Source: Bacteroidota bacterium
GTDB lineage: Bacteria; Bacteroidota; Bacteroidia; Flavobacteriales; Flavobacteriaceae
NCBI GenBank assembly: GCA_029557895.1
Contig: JAKQHT010000021.1
Location: 1 to 64,000, forward strand
Length of the DNA stretch: 64,000 nucleotides
Direction of reading: 5' to 3'
Part shown: positions 45,017 through 57,215 of the stretch, in pieces
Layout: every line of letters starts with the position of its first letter
Numbering within the stretch: position 1 is the stretch's first letter
Notes under the pieces: generated by a model
What the model was told of the DNA's origin: nothing
Seen by the model: only the letters and a program-made list of their open reading frames with translations
Database searches by the model: none
Made by a program: the position numbers and the translations under genes

Positions 45017-46687
45017 ATGTGCGGGATAGTATGTGCGTTCGATTTAAAACAAAAATCAGAAGACTTGAGACCACAATTATTGGAAATGGCAAAAATTATT
45101 CGTCATCGCGGACCCGACTGGAGCGGTATTTATAGTGACGACAAAGCCATTTTGGCGCATGAGCGCTTGGCAATCGTTGATCCCGCATCAGGAAAACAAC
45201 CCTTGATGAGTGCGGATAAAAAATTGGTTTTGGCTGCCAACGGAGAAATATACAACCATAGAGAGCTTCGCAAGCAATTCCCTGATTATGAATTTAAAAC
45301 CGAAAGTGATTGCGAAGTGATTCTGGCACTGTACCAAAAAAAAGGCGCAGAATTTGTTGACGAAATGAACGGTATATTCGGTTTTGCCATTTATGATTCC
45401 GAAAAAGATGAATACTTCATTGCCCGTGACCACATGGGAATCATTCCGTTATACATCGGTTGGGATCAAAACGGGACGTTTTATGTTGCTTCAGAATTGA
45501 AAGCCCTGGAAGGCTATTGTACCAAAATCGAACTCTTCCCTCCGGGACATTACATGAGCAGCAAAGACGGTCGGTTTGTAAAATGGTACAACCGTGAGTG
45601 GTCAGATTATGACGCTGTAAAAGATAACGAAACCAGTATAAAAGCCATAAAAGACGCTTTGGAAGCAGCCGTGCACAGACAATTGATGAGCGATGTGCCT
45701 TATGGCGTGTTGCTGTCCGGTGGCCTGGATTCGTCGGTAACATCTGCCATTGCCAAAAAATTTGCCCAAAAACGTATAGAATCTGATGATACGCAAGCGG
45801 CTTGGTGGCCACAACTGCATAGTTTTTCTGTTGGGTTGGAAGGCTCTCCAGATTTGGCTGCGGCTCGTAAAGTTGCCGAGCACATAGGTACGGTGCATCA
45901 CGAAATAAAGTTTACCATACAGGAAGGATTGGATGCTATACGTGACGTTATTTACAAACTTGAAACTTATGACATTACAACCGTAAGAGCTTCGACTCCT
46001 ATGTATTTAATGGCAAGAGTTATCAAGTCTATGGGTATTAAAATGGTGCTGTCCGGTGAAGGTGCTGATGAGTTGTTTGGAGGTTATCTGTATTTTCATA
46101 AAGCACCAAATGCCAGAGAATTTCACGAAGAAACCGTTAGAAAATTAAGCAAATTGCATCAATATGATTGTTTGAGAGCCAATAAAAGCCTTGCCGCTTG
46201 GGGTATTGAAGGACGTGTGCCGTTTTTGGACAAAGAATTTATGGACGTTGCCATGCGCATCAACCCGAAAGACAAGATGATAAACGGCGAGCGTATGGAA
46301 AAATGGGTAGTGCGCAAAGCCTTTGAAGATATGTTGCCCGAAAGCGTGGCGTGGCGACAAAAAGAGCAGTTTAGTGACGGTGTTGGGTACAGTTGGATTG
46401 ATACCTTGAAAGAAGTGGTTGCCAAAGAAGTCACTGACGAACAATTAGCAAATGCGAAATACAAGTTTCCATTACAAACACCTACCACTAAAGAAGAATT
46501 TTATTACCGTTCCATTTTTGCCGAGCATTTCCCGAGTGATACCGCAGCCTTATGCGTGCCACAAGAACCGAGTGTGGCGTGCAGCACCAAAATAGCGCTT
46601 GAATGGGATGAAGCCTTTAAAAATATGAACGACCCAAGCGGTCGTGCCGTGGCAAAGGTGCATGAGGATGCGTATGTGAAGGTGTAA
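45017..46687 (+). CDS. asnB: Asparagine synthase B (glutamine-hydrolysing)
   Basis: AsnB makes asparagine from aspartate, glutamine and ATP. The protein has 556 residues. Cys2 (MCGIVCAF) is the nucleophile of the N-terminal glutaminase domain. The C-terminal synthetase domain has the ATP loop LSGGLDSSVTSAIA near residue 232 and SGEGADELFGGYLYFH near 350. It is AT-rich upstream (44769-45016), with a weak CACTTTTG near 44962-44969 as possible promoter, and ends with no obvious terminator. Confidence 0.97.
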   Translation: MCGIVCAFDLKQKSEDLRPQLLEMAKIIRHRGPDWSGIYSDDKAILAHERLAIVDPASGKQPLMSADKKLVLAANGEIYNHRELRKQFPDYEFKTESDCEVILALYQKKGAEFVDEMNGIFGFAIYDSEKDEYFIARDHMGIIPLYIGWDQNGTFYVASELKALEGYCTKIELFPPGHYMSSKDGRFVKWYNREWSDYDAVKDNETSIKAIKDALEAAVHRQLMSDVPYGVLLSGGLDSSVTSAIAKKFAQKRIESDDTQAAWWPQLHSFSVGLEGSPDLAAARKVAEHIGTVHHEIKFTIQEGLDAIRDVIYKLETYDITTVRASTPMYLMARVIKSMGIKMVLSGEGADELFGGYLYFHKAPNAREFHEETVRKLSKLHQYDCLRANKSLAAWGIEGRVPFLDKEFMDVAMRINPKDKMINGERMEKWVVRKAFEDMLPESVAWRQKEQFSDGVGYSWIDTLKEVVAKEVTDEQLANAKYKFPLQTPTTKEEFYYRSIFAEHFPSDTAALCVPQEPSVACSTKIALEWDEAFKNMNDPSGRAVAKVHEDAYVKV

Positions 46688-49214
<2,527 letters not shown>

Positions 49215-49236
49215 AAGAGACATTAAAAATGAATTT

Positions 49237-49269
49237 AATAGAGTGCAAAATTGCACTCTATTTTTTTTT
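49237..49269 (+). terminator. Terminator after gyrB
   Basis: AATAGAGTGCAA and TTGCACTCTATT (49237-49248, 49251-49262) form a perfect stem around two A, followed by a run of T. Confidence 0.85.
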
Positions 49270-49359
49270 GGTCAGAATGATTAAATACAGATAAAATACA
49301 TTTATTGATTATTTTTATTACATTCGATGTCAAACCTTACTCTTAACTGTAATTAACTG

Positions 49360-50406
49360 ATGAAAAAATTATCAATGGCATTCATGCTTTTATTGAGTTT
49401 TCAAGCTGCCAAATCTCAAGAACTTGAAACTATCCTTCTGGCATCCGACGATGCAAGTCTATTGTCAGAAAAATACCTTGATCCGGCAGCAAAAGGATTG
49501 ATGCACAGCATGAACAGTGGATGGTACACAACTGCAAAAACACATAAATTGTTCGGTTTTGACATTACCATTGGTGCTGGCGCGGCTTTTGTGCCCAGTG
49601 CAGAGCAAACCTTTGCATTCATTCCGTCAGATTATTCGTTTTTGGTACTGCCCAATGGCGAGACATCCTTAAATACCGTGATGAGTGAAAACGAAGTTGA
49701 AACAACCGTTGATGTTAGGATACCCAATGGCGACGGCACTTTTAATGTAGCATCATTTGATATGCCCGGAGGGATTACCAAAGACCTGCCCATAAATGCC
49801 GTACCCGCACCAATTGTACAACTAGGACTTGGATTGCCTTTTAATACAGACCTCAAAGTACGTTTTGTTCCGGAACTCGAATTTGACGAAAGTGTTAAGT
49901 CTAAATTATTTGGCCTTGGACTTCAACACGATTTGATGCAGTATTTTAAACCATTGGAAAAAACACCGCTTCACGTTTCGGTATTGGGAGCATTTACAAC
50001 CATGAATGTCAACTATCTTATCGAAGATAAAAATCCGAACGATAATGTGTCTGTAAGTAACGGAAACGCCGAATTCAAGATGAATACTTGGACGGTTCAA
50101 GCCATCGCATCAATAGATTTCAAAATAATTACCTTCTATGGAAGTTTGGGTTATAACAACGGAAAAACCACTATTAAAATGAAAGGCGATTATACAGTAA
50201 CCTATGATGTCGAAAATTCAAGCGGGACAACAATCGGCACAGTATCAGAAACCGTCCGAAACCCTATCCATTTAGATTTTAAAGCAAATGGGCCGCGCGC
50301 CTCACTCGGCACACGATTAAACCTCGGTTTTTTCAAAATCTTTGCAGATTATACCGTTCAAGGATACAATACGGCTACAGCCGGAATCGCATTTAGTTTC
50401 AGGTAA
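49360..50406 (+). CDS. DUF6588-like outer-membrane barrel protein
   Basis: This 348-residue protein has a signal peptide (MKKLSMAFMLLLSFQAAKSQE) and a predicted beta-barrel: alternating hydrophobic and polar residues, Gly-rich strand ends (FGFDITIGAGAAFV, VQLGLGLPF, LGTRLNLGFFKIFADYTVQGYN) and a terminal aromatic residue (SFR). It fits the DUF6588 family by memory, of unknown function. It is alone between two terminators. Confidence 0.7.
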   Translation: MKKLSMAFMLLLSFQAAKSQELETILLASDDASLLSEKYLDPAAKGLMHSMNSGWYTTAKTHKLFGFDITIGAGAAFVPSAEQTFAFIPSDYSFLVLPNGETSLNTVMSENEVETTVDVRIPNGDGTFNVASFDMPGGITKDLPINAVPAPIVQLGLGLPFNTDLKVRFVPELEFDESVKSKLFGLGLQHDLMQYFKPLEKTPLHVSVLGAFTTMNVNYLIEDKNPNDNVSVSNGNAEFKMNTWTVQAIASIDFKIITFYGSLGYNNGKTTIKMKGDYTVTYDVENSSGTTIGTVSETVRNPIHLDFKANGPRASLGTRLNLGFFKIFADYTVQGYNTATAGIAFSFR

Positions 50407-50429
50407 AAGACAAATAAAAAAATACCCGG

Positions 50430-50460
50430 AAGCGTGAGATTTATCTTGCGCTTTCTTTAT
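50430..50460 (+). terminator. Terminator after the barrel protein gene
   Basis: AAGCGTGAGA (50430-50439) pairs with TCTTGCGCTT (50444-50453), two pairs being G-T, around TTTA and is followed by a T-rich run. Confidence 0.7.
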
Positions 50461-50471
50461 TTTAAGGCAAA

Positions 50472-50487
50472 TAATTTTGTAATTTTG
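50472..50487 (+). promoter_or_regulatory. Tandem -7 boxes upstream of mdh
   Basis: TAATTTTG occurs twice without a gap (50472-50479 and 50480-50487). Each copy is a full TAnnTTTG match, 55 and 47 bases before the mdh start. Confidence 0.55.
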
Positions 50488-50534
50488 GAGTCTTAAAAAA
50501 TCTAAATTAACAACACAGTAAACCCTATAACATT

Positions 50535-51455
50535 ATGAAAATAACAGTAGTTGGCGCAGGAGCAGTAGGCGCAAGTTGTGCCGAGTATATTGCTATCAAA
50601 AATTTTGCAAGCGAAGTTGTATTGTTGGATATTAAAGAAGGTTTTGCAGAAGGCAAAGCCATGGATTTAATGCAAACAGCTCCATTAAACGGATTTGATA
50701 CCAAGATTACAGGCGTCACAAACGATTATTCCAAAACTGCCGGCAGCGATATATGCGTGATCACCTCAGGTATTCCCCGTAAACCCGGGATGACACGTGA
50801 AGAATTGATAGGTATCAACGCCGGGATCGTCAAAGATGTTGCTTCAAGTTTGGTGAAGTATTCGCCAAATACCATTCTAATTGTAGTCAGTAATCCAATG
50901 GATACCATGGCATATTTGGCGCACAAAACCATCAACCTGCCCAAAAACAAGATAATAGGTATGGGCGGCGCATTAGATTCGGCGCGTTTCAAATACCGTT
51001 TGGCCGAAGCTTTGGATTGCCCGTTGAGCGATGTGGACGGATTGGTAATAGGGGGTCACAGCGATACAGGAATGATACCGCTTACCCGTTTGGCCTCAAG
51101 AAACAGTGTTCCGGTCACGGCCTTTTTATCGCCCGAACGTTTAGAACAGGTCAAAGAAGAAACCAAAGTTGGCGGTGCCACGCTTACAAAACTATTGGGC
51201 ACATCGGCTTGGTACGCACCCGGTGCCGCCGTAAGCAGTTTGGTACAGGCGATAGCTTGCGACCAGAAAAAAATGTTCCCTTGCTCGGTATTATTGGAAG
51301 GCGAATATGGGCTGAAAGACATTTGCCTTGGGGTGCCTGTAATACTGGGTAAAAACGGAATTGAAGAAATCGTTGAAATTGAACTCAATGATGCTGAAAA
51401 GACCAATATGAAAGAAAGCGCAGATGCTGTAAGAGCTGTAAATGCCTTGTTGTAA
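50535..51455 (+). CDS. mdh: Malate dehydrogenase
   Basis: Mdh oxidises malate to oxaloacetate in the TCA cycle with NAD. The protein has 306 residues of the LDH-like type found in Bacteroidetes. The NAD loop is GAGAVGAS near residue 7, the substrate loop carries GIPRKPGMTREE, and the catalytic His is in GGHSDTGMIPLTR with the paired Asp in DVDGLVIGG. It is bracketed by a terminator and tandem promoter boxes, and ended by a strong hairpin. Confidence 0.97.
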   Translation: MKITVVGAGAVGASCAEYIAIKNFASEVVLLDIKEGFAEGKAMDLMQTAPLNGFDTKITGVTNDYSKTAGSDICVITSGIPRKPGMTREELIGINAGIVKDVASSLVKYSPNTILIVVSNPMDTMAYLAHKTINLPKNKIIGMGGALDSARFKYRLAEALDCPLSDVDGLVIGGHSDTGMIPLTRLASRNSVPVTAFLSPERLEQVKEETKVGGATLTKLLGTSAWYAPGAAVSSLVQAIACDQKKMFPCSVLLEGEYGLKDICLGVPVILGKNGIEEIVEIELNDAEKTNMKESADAVRAVNALL

Positions 51456-51509
51456 TATATTGTAAAAAAGTTCATTGCACCCATTTAACTTAATTTTTCA
51501 ATAACTAAA

Positions 51510-51544
51510 AATAAAGACTGTCGCAATACAGTCTTTATTTTTTT
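51510..51544 (+). terminator. Terminator after mdh
   Basis: AATAAAGACTGT and ACAGTCTTTATT (51510-51521, 51528-51539) make a perfect 12-bp stem with a 6-base loop, followed by T. Confidence 0.88.
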
Positions 51545-51551
51545 ATATTTG
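51544..51551 (+). promoter_or_regulatory. -7 promoter box of the 51556 gene
   Basis: TATATTTG is a full match and begins inside the T run of the mdh terminator. Its end is four bases from the ATG, so the transcript should start at or very near the start codon. Confidence 0.6.
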
Positions 51552-51555
51552 GCAC

Positions 51556-52176
51556 ATGAAAGCAAAACGGTATATCGGTATATTGGCCCTGGCCCTTATG
51601 TTTTTTGGGATATGTCGGCTACCAATCGCTTCTCCAAATCAGGTAATTCTGGTGCGGTTCAACCCCGACGAGGTGACCACCGAACAATCCCGAAATGTTA
51701 TTGAAGCCATTGCGCAACAACTGCAATCGTTTGGCGCTCAAGATGTCTTTGTTCACCAAAGTGATGAGGGCGAATTGCGAATTTTATACCGCAGTACCAT
51801 TTCGGCCGAAGATATCAAGCTAGCGCTTTCTGATAATAACCTTGATTTTGGTATCACAGCCGTCGGTCATGGTGCAAGCCCGCAAAAAACGTTGTATGAC
51901 GACGGTACGGACTACCAACTGTACGTGTACGAACTCTACAAAACTCTTGAAAACAACAATTCTGCGGGAAAATTTGTGGTAGTGGTCAAACAGGACTACG
52001 ACCGGTTTCTTAATTCAAACTTTTACCCATCGGTCATTCAATTGGGTTCAGAATTGCCCAAAGATATTCGGGAGGGACATGGCAAAATTAGCAATACCGA
52101 CCATATCATTGCTGAAATAGAAGCCCATATCATTCCCGAGGTACGTGCCGGGCCAGGTATCTTTTCAAATTCGTGA
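51556..52176 (+). CDS. Small secreted or anchored protein of unknown function
   Basis: This 206-residue protein has an N-terminal hydrophobic segment (residues 6-20, ALALMFFGICRLPIA) that is a signal peptide or a membrane anchor. The rest is soluble and has no family motif I recognise; it contains RFNPDEVTTEQSRNVIEAIAQQL and ITAVGHGASPQKTLYDDG. It lies between mdh and secDF with its own promoter box, and a second promoter follows for secDF. Confidence 0.65.
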   Translation: MKAKRYIGILALALMFFGICRLPIASPNQVILVRFNPDEVTTEQSRNVIEAIAQQLQSFGAQDVFVHQSDEGELRILYRSTISAEDIKLALSDNNLDFGITAVGHGASPQKTLYDDGTDYQLYVYELYKTLENNNSAGKFVVVVKQDYDRFLNSNFYPSVIQLGSELPKDIREGHGKISNTDHIIAEIEAHIIPEVRAGPGIFSNS

Positions 52177-52249
52177 TAATTAATTATTATCCTCTTTTTT
52201 CAAAAAAATTTATTCAAAACAAACCGTTGTCAAATCTATAGGGAAATTC

Positions 52250-52276
52250 TATATTTGCCCTCCCGAAATTTCGGGA
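52250..52276 (+). promoter_or_regulatory. secDF promoter with a perfect palindrome at the transcription start
   Basis: TATATTTG at 52250-52257 is a full -7 box with GTTG (52226-52229) 20 bases upstream. From 52261 to 52276 the sequence TCCCGAAATTTCGGGA is a perfect 16-bp palindrome, so it covers the expected start site. It could be a repressor operator or a leader hairpin. Confidence 0.6.
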
Positions 52277-52304
52277 TAAAAATTTGACCTTAAAATAGTG
52301 TAAT

Positions 52305-55265
52305 ATGCAAAACAAAGGATTAGTAAAAATCTTTGCAGTGTTATTTGGATTGGTGAGTTTGTACCAATTGTCATTTACATTCAAAGCCAACCAAATCGAG
52401 GCAAAAGCAGAAGAATTTGCCGCACAAAAATTCCAAAACGACCCAGCCAAGCGCAATGAGGCAGAGGTAAAATATTTAGATTCCCTGTCCAACCAAGAGG
52501 TGTTCAACATAGGTGTCGCAAAGTATACCTATGATGAAGTTAAGGAAAAGACCATGAATCTTGGGCTTGACCTCAAAGGTGGTATCAATGTTATCCTTGA
52601 GATATCTGTTAAGGACATCCTCAAAGGACTTGCCAATAACAGCAAGGACCCTGTGTTCAACAAAGCCTTGGACGACGCGGCCGAATTACAAAAAAACAGC
52701 CAGAATACCTATGTGGACGATTTCTTCATTGCTTTTGACAAAATCAAAGGTGACAAAAAACTGGCTTCACCAGAGATTTTCGCTAACAGGACGTTGAGCG
52801 AAGAAGTCGTAAATACCATGACCGATAATGAAGTAAAGCCCATTATCAGGAGAAAAATCGACGAATCCATCGTATCTGCTTTTGAGGTATTGCGCAAGCG
52901 TATCGACAAGTTTGGGGTAACGTCGCCAAACATCCAGCGTTTGGGCAACTCCGGCCGTATCTTGGTGGAATTACCCGGCGCAAAAGATGTAGAACGTATC
53001 AAGAGCCTGCTACAGAGCACGGCCCAATTAGAATTTTGGGATGTTTACAAAGGTGAAGAAATGGCACTGTTTTTAAATCAGGCCAATGAAACCCTTAAAG
53101 GATTGATTGCTCCAAAAGCTGTAGAAACTACACAGGATTCTTCAGAGGTGGTCAGTGATAAAATCAAGGAACTTACCGGGGAGGTAAGCACAGATTCTAC
53201 CGATATGGCAGCCGAAAACCCATTGTTTGGTTTGTTGAGAGGAGGACCGATGGGACCTGTAGTAGCCACATTTGAGGCCAAGGACAAAGATTTGGTCATG
53301 TCTTATCTCAACAAGCCGCAAGTAAGGGCTTTGTTGCCGGTTGAAAAGCGTTATACCAAATTTGCTTGGGGCATCCAACCCAAAAACAGCGAATTTGTGG
53401 AATTGTATGCAATAGCCGGCAATAGGGACAATACCCCGGAGCTTAGCGGTGCCGTCATCGTTGATGCGCGCCAATCCTACAATCAAATAGGGAAACCGTC
53501 GGTGAGTATGCAGATGAACGGCAAAGGTGCCAAGATATGGGAGACCATGACAGGCCGTGCATATACGAATCAAAGTCAGATAGCCATTGTGCTTGACGAT
53601 ATTGTTTACTCCGCACCTGGCGTTACATCGGGTCCTATTTCTGGAGGCAGTTCAGAGATTTCGGGTTCTTTTACCTTGAACGAAGCCATTGATTTGGCAA
53701 ACATTTTAAGGGCGGGTAAGTTGCCTGCCTCTGCTGATATTGTTCAGGCAGAAGAAGTTGGGCCATCTTTGGGACAGGAAGCCATTGATAGTGGTATGAT
53801 GTCGTTCTTGATTGCTTTGTCACTCGTACTTGGCTGGATGATTTTGTACTACGGCAGGGCGGGTTGGTTTGCCGACGTCGCTTTGTTGTTCAACATCCTA
53901 TTGATATTTGGAGTTCTCTCGGGATTGGGCGCCGTGCTCACACTTCCGGGCTTGGCGGGTATCGTTCTTACAATTGGTATGTCTGTTGATGCTAACGTAC
54001 TTATCTTTGAACGTATCAGGGAAGAAATTAGACGGGGCAAAGGACAGAAAGAAGCTGTAAGCAATGGTTATGCCAATGCGCTCTCATCTATTTTGGATGC
54101 CAATATCACAACGGGTCTTACCGCTGTCATATTGTTTGTATTTGGTACCGGCCCGATCAAAGGGTTTGCAACAACCTTGTTGATCGGTATCGTCACTTCA
54201 TTGTTCACGGCCATTTTCATCAGTAGACTGTTGGTGGACTGGTATGTCAATAAAGGAAAGATGCTCAAATTCTCAACAGCATTCAGTAAAGATCTTTTTA
54301 AGAATGTCAATATCGATTTTCTCGGAAAAAGAAAAATTGCGTATTCTGTTTCGGGAATCTTGATTATTGTGAGCATTTTTTCATTGTTTACAAATGGACT
54401 GGATCAGGGTATTGATTTTGTGGGAGGTAGAACCTATCAGGTACGCTTTGCCCAAGATGTCAGCCCGGAAGAGGTGTCGAAAGATTTGATAGCTGTTTTT
54501 GGGAGCGTAGAGGCCAAGACCATTGGAAATGCACACCAGTTAAAGATTTCCACAAAATATAAGGTTGATGAAAATTCTTCTGAAGCCGATGAAGAAGTAC
54601 AACAGATGTTATTTGGAGGTTTGCAAAAATTCCTTCCTGATGGCATGACTTACGATGAATTCAACTCAGGTTCGGGCGATGCCAAAATTGGTAAGATGTC
54701 TTCGAGCAAAGTAAGCCCGACCATAGCAGACGACATCAAGAAAGAATCTTTCTGGGCAGTTCTTGGGTCGTTGGTTGTAGTCTTCTTTTACATTTTGTTA
54801 CGTTTCAAAAGATGGCAGTTCTCACTTGGCTCTGTTACAGCATTGGTTCATGACGTTATCATTGTATTGGGCATCTACTCCCTATTGTACAAGTTCATGC
54901 CTTTTAGTATGGAGATTGACCAATCGTTTATCGCTGCGATCCTTACCGTTATCGGGTACTCCATCAACGATACCGTGGTCGTATTTGACCGTATCCGCGA
55001 AACCACCAATGAAAAAGGTTTTAAAGGTGGCAGCAGTGTCAATTTGGCCATAAACAGTACCTTGGGCAGAACGTTGAGCACCTCGTTCACCACCTTGATT
55101 GTAATGATAGCCATGTTTGCTCTTGGAGCCGAATCGTTGAAAGGGCTTTTGTTTGCATTGATACTCGGTATCATCGTCGGTACCTATTCATCAATTTTCA
55201 TTGCAACACCTGTTATGTACGATTCGTTAAAAGATAAGGGAGATACAGTACCCGACGAAAAGTAA
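52305..55265 (+). CDS. secDF: Fused protein translocase subunit SecDF
   Basis: SecDF uses the proton gradient to help finish protein export through SecYEG. The protein is one polypeptide of 986 residues with the SecD half first and the SecF half second, as in Bacteroidetes. The SecD half has a first membrane helix (residues 5-20), the P1 domain (to about 480) with LGLDLKGGINVILEISV, and helices starting near 490. The SecF half begins near residue 670 with GKRKIAYSVSGILII and the conserved GGRTYQVRFAQ, then VFYILLRFKRWQFSLGSVTALVHDVIIVLGI and NDTVVVFDRIRE. All 12 membrane helices can be traced. A terminator follows. Confidence 0.97.
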   Translation: MQNKGLVKIFAVLFGLVSLYQLSFTFKANQIEAKAEEFAAQKFQNDPAKRNEAEVKYLDSLSNQEVFNIGVAKYTYDEVKEKTMNLGLDLKGGINVILEISVKDILKGLANNSKDPVFNKALDDAAELQKNSQNTYVDDFFIAFDKIKGDKKLASPEIFANRTLSEEVVNTMTDNEVKPIIRRKIDESIVSAFEVLRKRIDKFGVTSPNIQRLGNSGRILVELPGAKDVERIKSLLQSTAQLEFWDVYKGEEMALFLNQANETLKGLIAPKAVETTQDSSEVVSDKIKELTGEVSTDSTDMAAENPLFGLLRGGPMGPVVATFEAKDKDLVMSYLNKPQVRALLPVEKRYTKFAWGIQPKNSEFVELYAIAGNRDNTPELSGAVIVDARQSYNQIGKPSVSMQMNGKGAKIWETMTGRAYTNQSQIAIVLDDIVYSAPGVTSGPISGGSSEISGSFTLNEAIDLANILRAGKLPASADIVQAEEVGPSLGQEAIDSGMMSFLIALSLVLGWMILYYGRAGWFADVALLFNILLIFGVLSGLGAVLTLPGLAGIVLTIGMSVDANVLIFERIREEIRRGKGQKEAVSNGYANALSSILDANITTGLTAVILFVFGTGPIKGFATTLLIGIVTSLFTAIFISRLLVDWYVNKGKMLKFSTAFSKDLFKNVNIDFLGKRKIAYSVSGILIIVSIFSLFTNGLDQGIDFVGGRTYQVRFAQDVSPEEVSKDLIAVFGSVEAKTIGNAHQLKISTKYKVDENSSEADEEVQQMLFGGLQKFLPDGMTYDEFNSGSGDAKIGKMSSSKVSPTIADDIKKESFWAVLGSLVVVFFYILLRFKRWQFSLGSVTALVHDVIIVLGIYSLLYKFMPFSMEIDQSFIAAILTVIGYSINDTVVVFDRIRETTNEKGFKGGSSVNLAINSTLGRTLSTSFTTLIVMIAMFALGAESLKGLLFALILGIIVGTYSSIFIATPVMYDSLKDKGDTVPDEK

Positions 55266-55812
55266 TAGATAATTTTGATCCATAATAAAAACCACTTCTG
55301 TTGAAGTGGTTTTTTTGTGTTCCGGCTATTCAAAGTTTTGAACTTCGGAAAAGATCTTTTTCCTTAATGGGTTGTCAATTTTTATTTATGCAAGTAATTG
55401 ATGTAAAGTATCCGGCAGTGTAATATCTGTTGTAATGCAAATTATCGATAATCAAATTATTATGTTTGGCAACAGATAGATTGTTTATAGGCGGTAATAT
55501 ATTTCCACGGATATGTTGAAGGCTTTGCATTCAATTAAATCGGTGTAATAGTTTGATTTTTTTATCTTTTGATTAAAATCTGTGCATTTGTTGCTAAAAG
55601 CATAATGCAATGAGGGTATAAAATAAGCTTTTCTTACTGTATTTCAGATATTTTTATGGATAAAATAACCGCGCAGCCATTAAATGGTTTGCTTACAATC
55701 AAAAAAAGGTAGGAGGTTTAATAATATTGTTTTTTTGATACGAAAGCCGGTGTACTGGTGCACAATTTAATGTACTTCGGGATACTATGTTTTATGGGCG
55801 ATGGAGCAGGGG
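55266..55812. other. 547-base gap between secDF and the DUF192 gene
   Basis: Besides the secDF terminator nothing is supported: no gene, no tRNA signature and no clear repeat. It is AT-rich, with convergent genes on both sides. Confidence 0.6.
55288..55318 (+). terminator. Terminator after secDF
   Basis: AAACCACTTC and GAAGTGGTTT form a perfect stem around TGTT (loop 55299-55302) and are followed by seven T. Confidence 0.85.
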
Positions 55813-56313
55813 TTACTGATACGAAAATTCCACCCGATCTCCTGCTTCCAGCCCCCAAGTATCCGATAGTCCGGCATTGACTTCCAGAACGTATTGTATT
55901 GGTGCTGATGATGGCAATGGGGATTCGTCGTATGGGCGTGCGTTTTTGTGGATGTTCACAATGGTTTTGTTGCTGTTAATAAAAACTATGTCCAACGGGA
56001 TTTTTGTGTTTTTCATATAGAATGCATGGTATTGCTCATTGGGGAAAACAAACAACATTCCCTGATTTTCTTCCATTGAGTCCCGGTACATCATGCCGGT
56101 TTGTGTTTCATAGTCGTTATCCGCAATTTCAATATCAATTGCTTTGATGATAGAATCGTTAGAGGCTTTCCTAATGGTAAGTTCACCTTCTTTTTTAAAC
56201 GTGATGACTATGGGCTTTACGGGTTTTTGCTCGTCCTTACAGGAAACCAACGACAAACAGAGCAGGCAAAAAAAAGTGCATGTGAATATCGTAAAAAAGT
56301 ACCGTTTCATCAC
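55813..56313 (-). CDS. DUF192 lipoprotein
   Basis: This 166-residue protein has a lipoprotein signal peptide (LCLSLVSCKDE, Cys25) and a DUF192 domain of unknown function; the signature segments are TQTGMMYRDSMEENQGMLFVFP, FYMKNTKIPLDIVFINSN and VLEVNAGLSDTWGLEAGDRVEF. Its first codon overlaps the lgt stop by four bases (ATGA), so its translation is coupled to lgt, whose product would acylate it. The physiological role is not known. Confidence 0.88.
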   Translation of the reverse strand: MMKRYFFTIFTCTFFCLLCLSLVSCKDEQKPVKPIVITFKKEGELTIRKASNDSIIKAIDIEIADNDYETQTGMMYRDSMEENQGMLFVFPNEQYHAFYMKNTKIPLDIVFINSNKTIVNIHKNARPYDESPLPSSAPIQYVLEVNAGLSDTWGLEAGDRVEFSYQ

Positions 56314-57140
56314 TGAAGTTTGGTTTTTGGTTTATAGAAAAACATGAAGTACAAACCGATCAATACAAACGGGATGCTCAACATTTGCCCGGTGTTCAGG
56401 CCCAATAAGGTAAAATATTCGTCCCCTTGGGGTTCTTTGACAAATTCGACAAAGAAACGTATAGTCCATAGCAAGACCAAAAACAAGCCGAACAAAAAGC
56501 CCAATTGCTCGCTTTTCTTTGTTTTCCAATAAAAATAATAGAGTATCAAAAAAACAAAAACATAGCAGAACGACTCGTACAATTGTCCCGGATGCCTGGC
56601 GAAATCTTCGCCATTTTGTTTGAACACCACACCAAAATCAGTTCCGGTTGGTTTGCCCACAATTTCAGAGTTGATAAAATTACCGATACGCACAAATACC
56701 GCTCCCGAAGCTACAGGAATTACCACGCGATCCAAGATCCAGACAATCGATTTGTGCAATACTTTCTTATTGTAGAGGTGCATGGAAACAATCATCCCGA
56801 TGGCAGCACCGTGGCTTGCCAAACCTTGGAAACCGGTGAAGTGAATGCCGTTCTTGAAGCTAAAGGGCAAAAAAATGCTAAAAAAATCTTCGCCAAAGAG
56901 TTCGGGCTGATAGAAAATGACATGGCCCAACCGCGCACCGATCATGATTCCCAAAACGGAATAGATAAACAAAGAATCGAGAGATTCGTTGCTCTGGCCT
57001 TCGTTCTTATAGATGCGCTTTGTGATGAAAAAGCCGATGATGAAGGCCACAATCCACATCATACTATAGTAATGCAATGTGAAGATATCGAAGATGTTGA
57101 TTCCTTTAGAAGGATCCCAAATAAATTTTAAAAAGTGCAT
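56310..57140 (-). CDS. lgt: Prolipoprotein diacylglyceryl transferase
   Basis: Lgt moves the diacylglyceryl group of phosphatidylglycerol to the lipobox cysteine of prolipoproteins, the first step of lipoprotein maturation. The protein has 276 residues with about seven membrane helices. The family signature RIGNFINSEIVGKPTGTDFGVVF lies in the middle and HPGQLYESFCYVFVF follows. It overlaps the DUF192 gene, so the pair forms an operon. The next gene upstream (yidD) starts 297 bases away from its start, with yidD stop 75 bases upstream. Confidence 0.95.
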   Translation of the reverse strand: MHFLKFIWDPSKGINIFDIFTLHYYSMMWIVAFIIGFFITKRIYKNEGQSNESLDSLFIYSVLGIMIGARLGHVIFYQPELFGEDFFSIFLPFSFKNGIHFTGFQGLASHGAAIGMIVSMHLYNKKVLHKSIVWILDRVVIPVASGAVFVRIGNFINSEIVGKPTGTDFGVVFKQNGEDFARHPGQLYESFCYVFVFLILYYFYWKTKKSEQLGFLFGLFLVLLWTIRFFVEFVKEPQGDEYFTLLGLNTGQMLSIPFVLIGLYFMFFYKPKTKLQ

Positions 57141-57215
57141 TTAGTCGAGTTTATGATTGGTAAATATAAGGTTTTGCAGCGTTCGATGTGTTATCAAATA
57201 TATAAAAAAGGTTAC

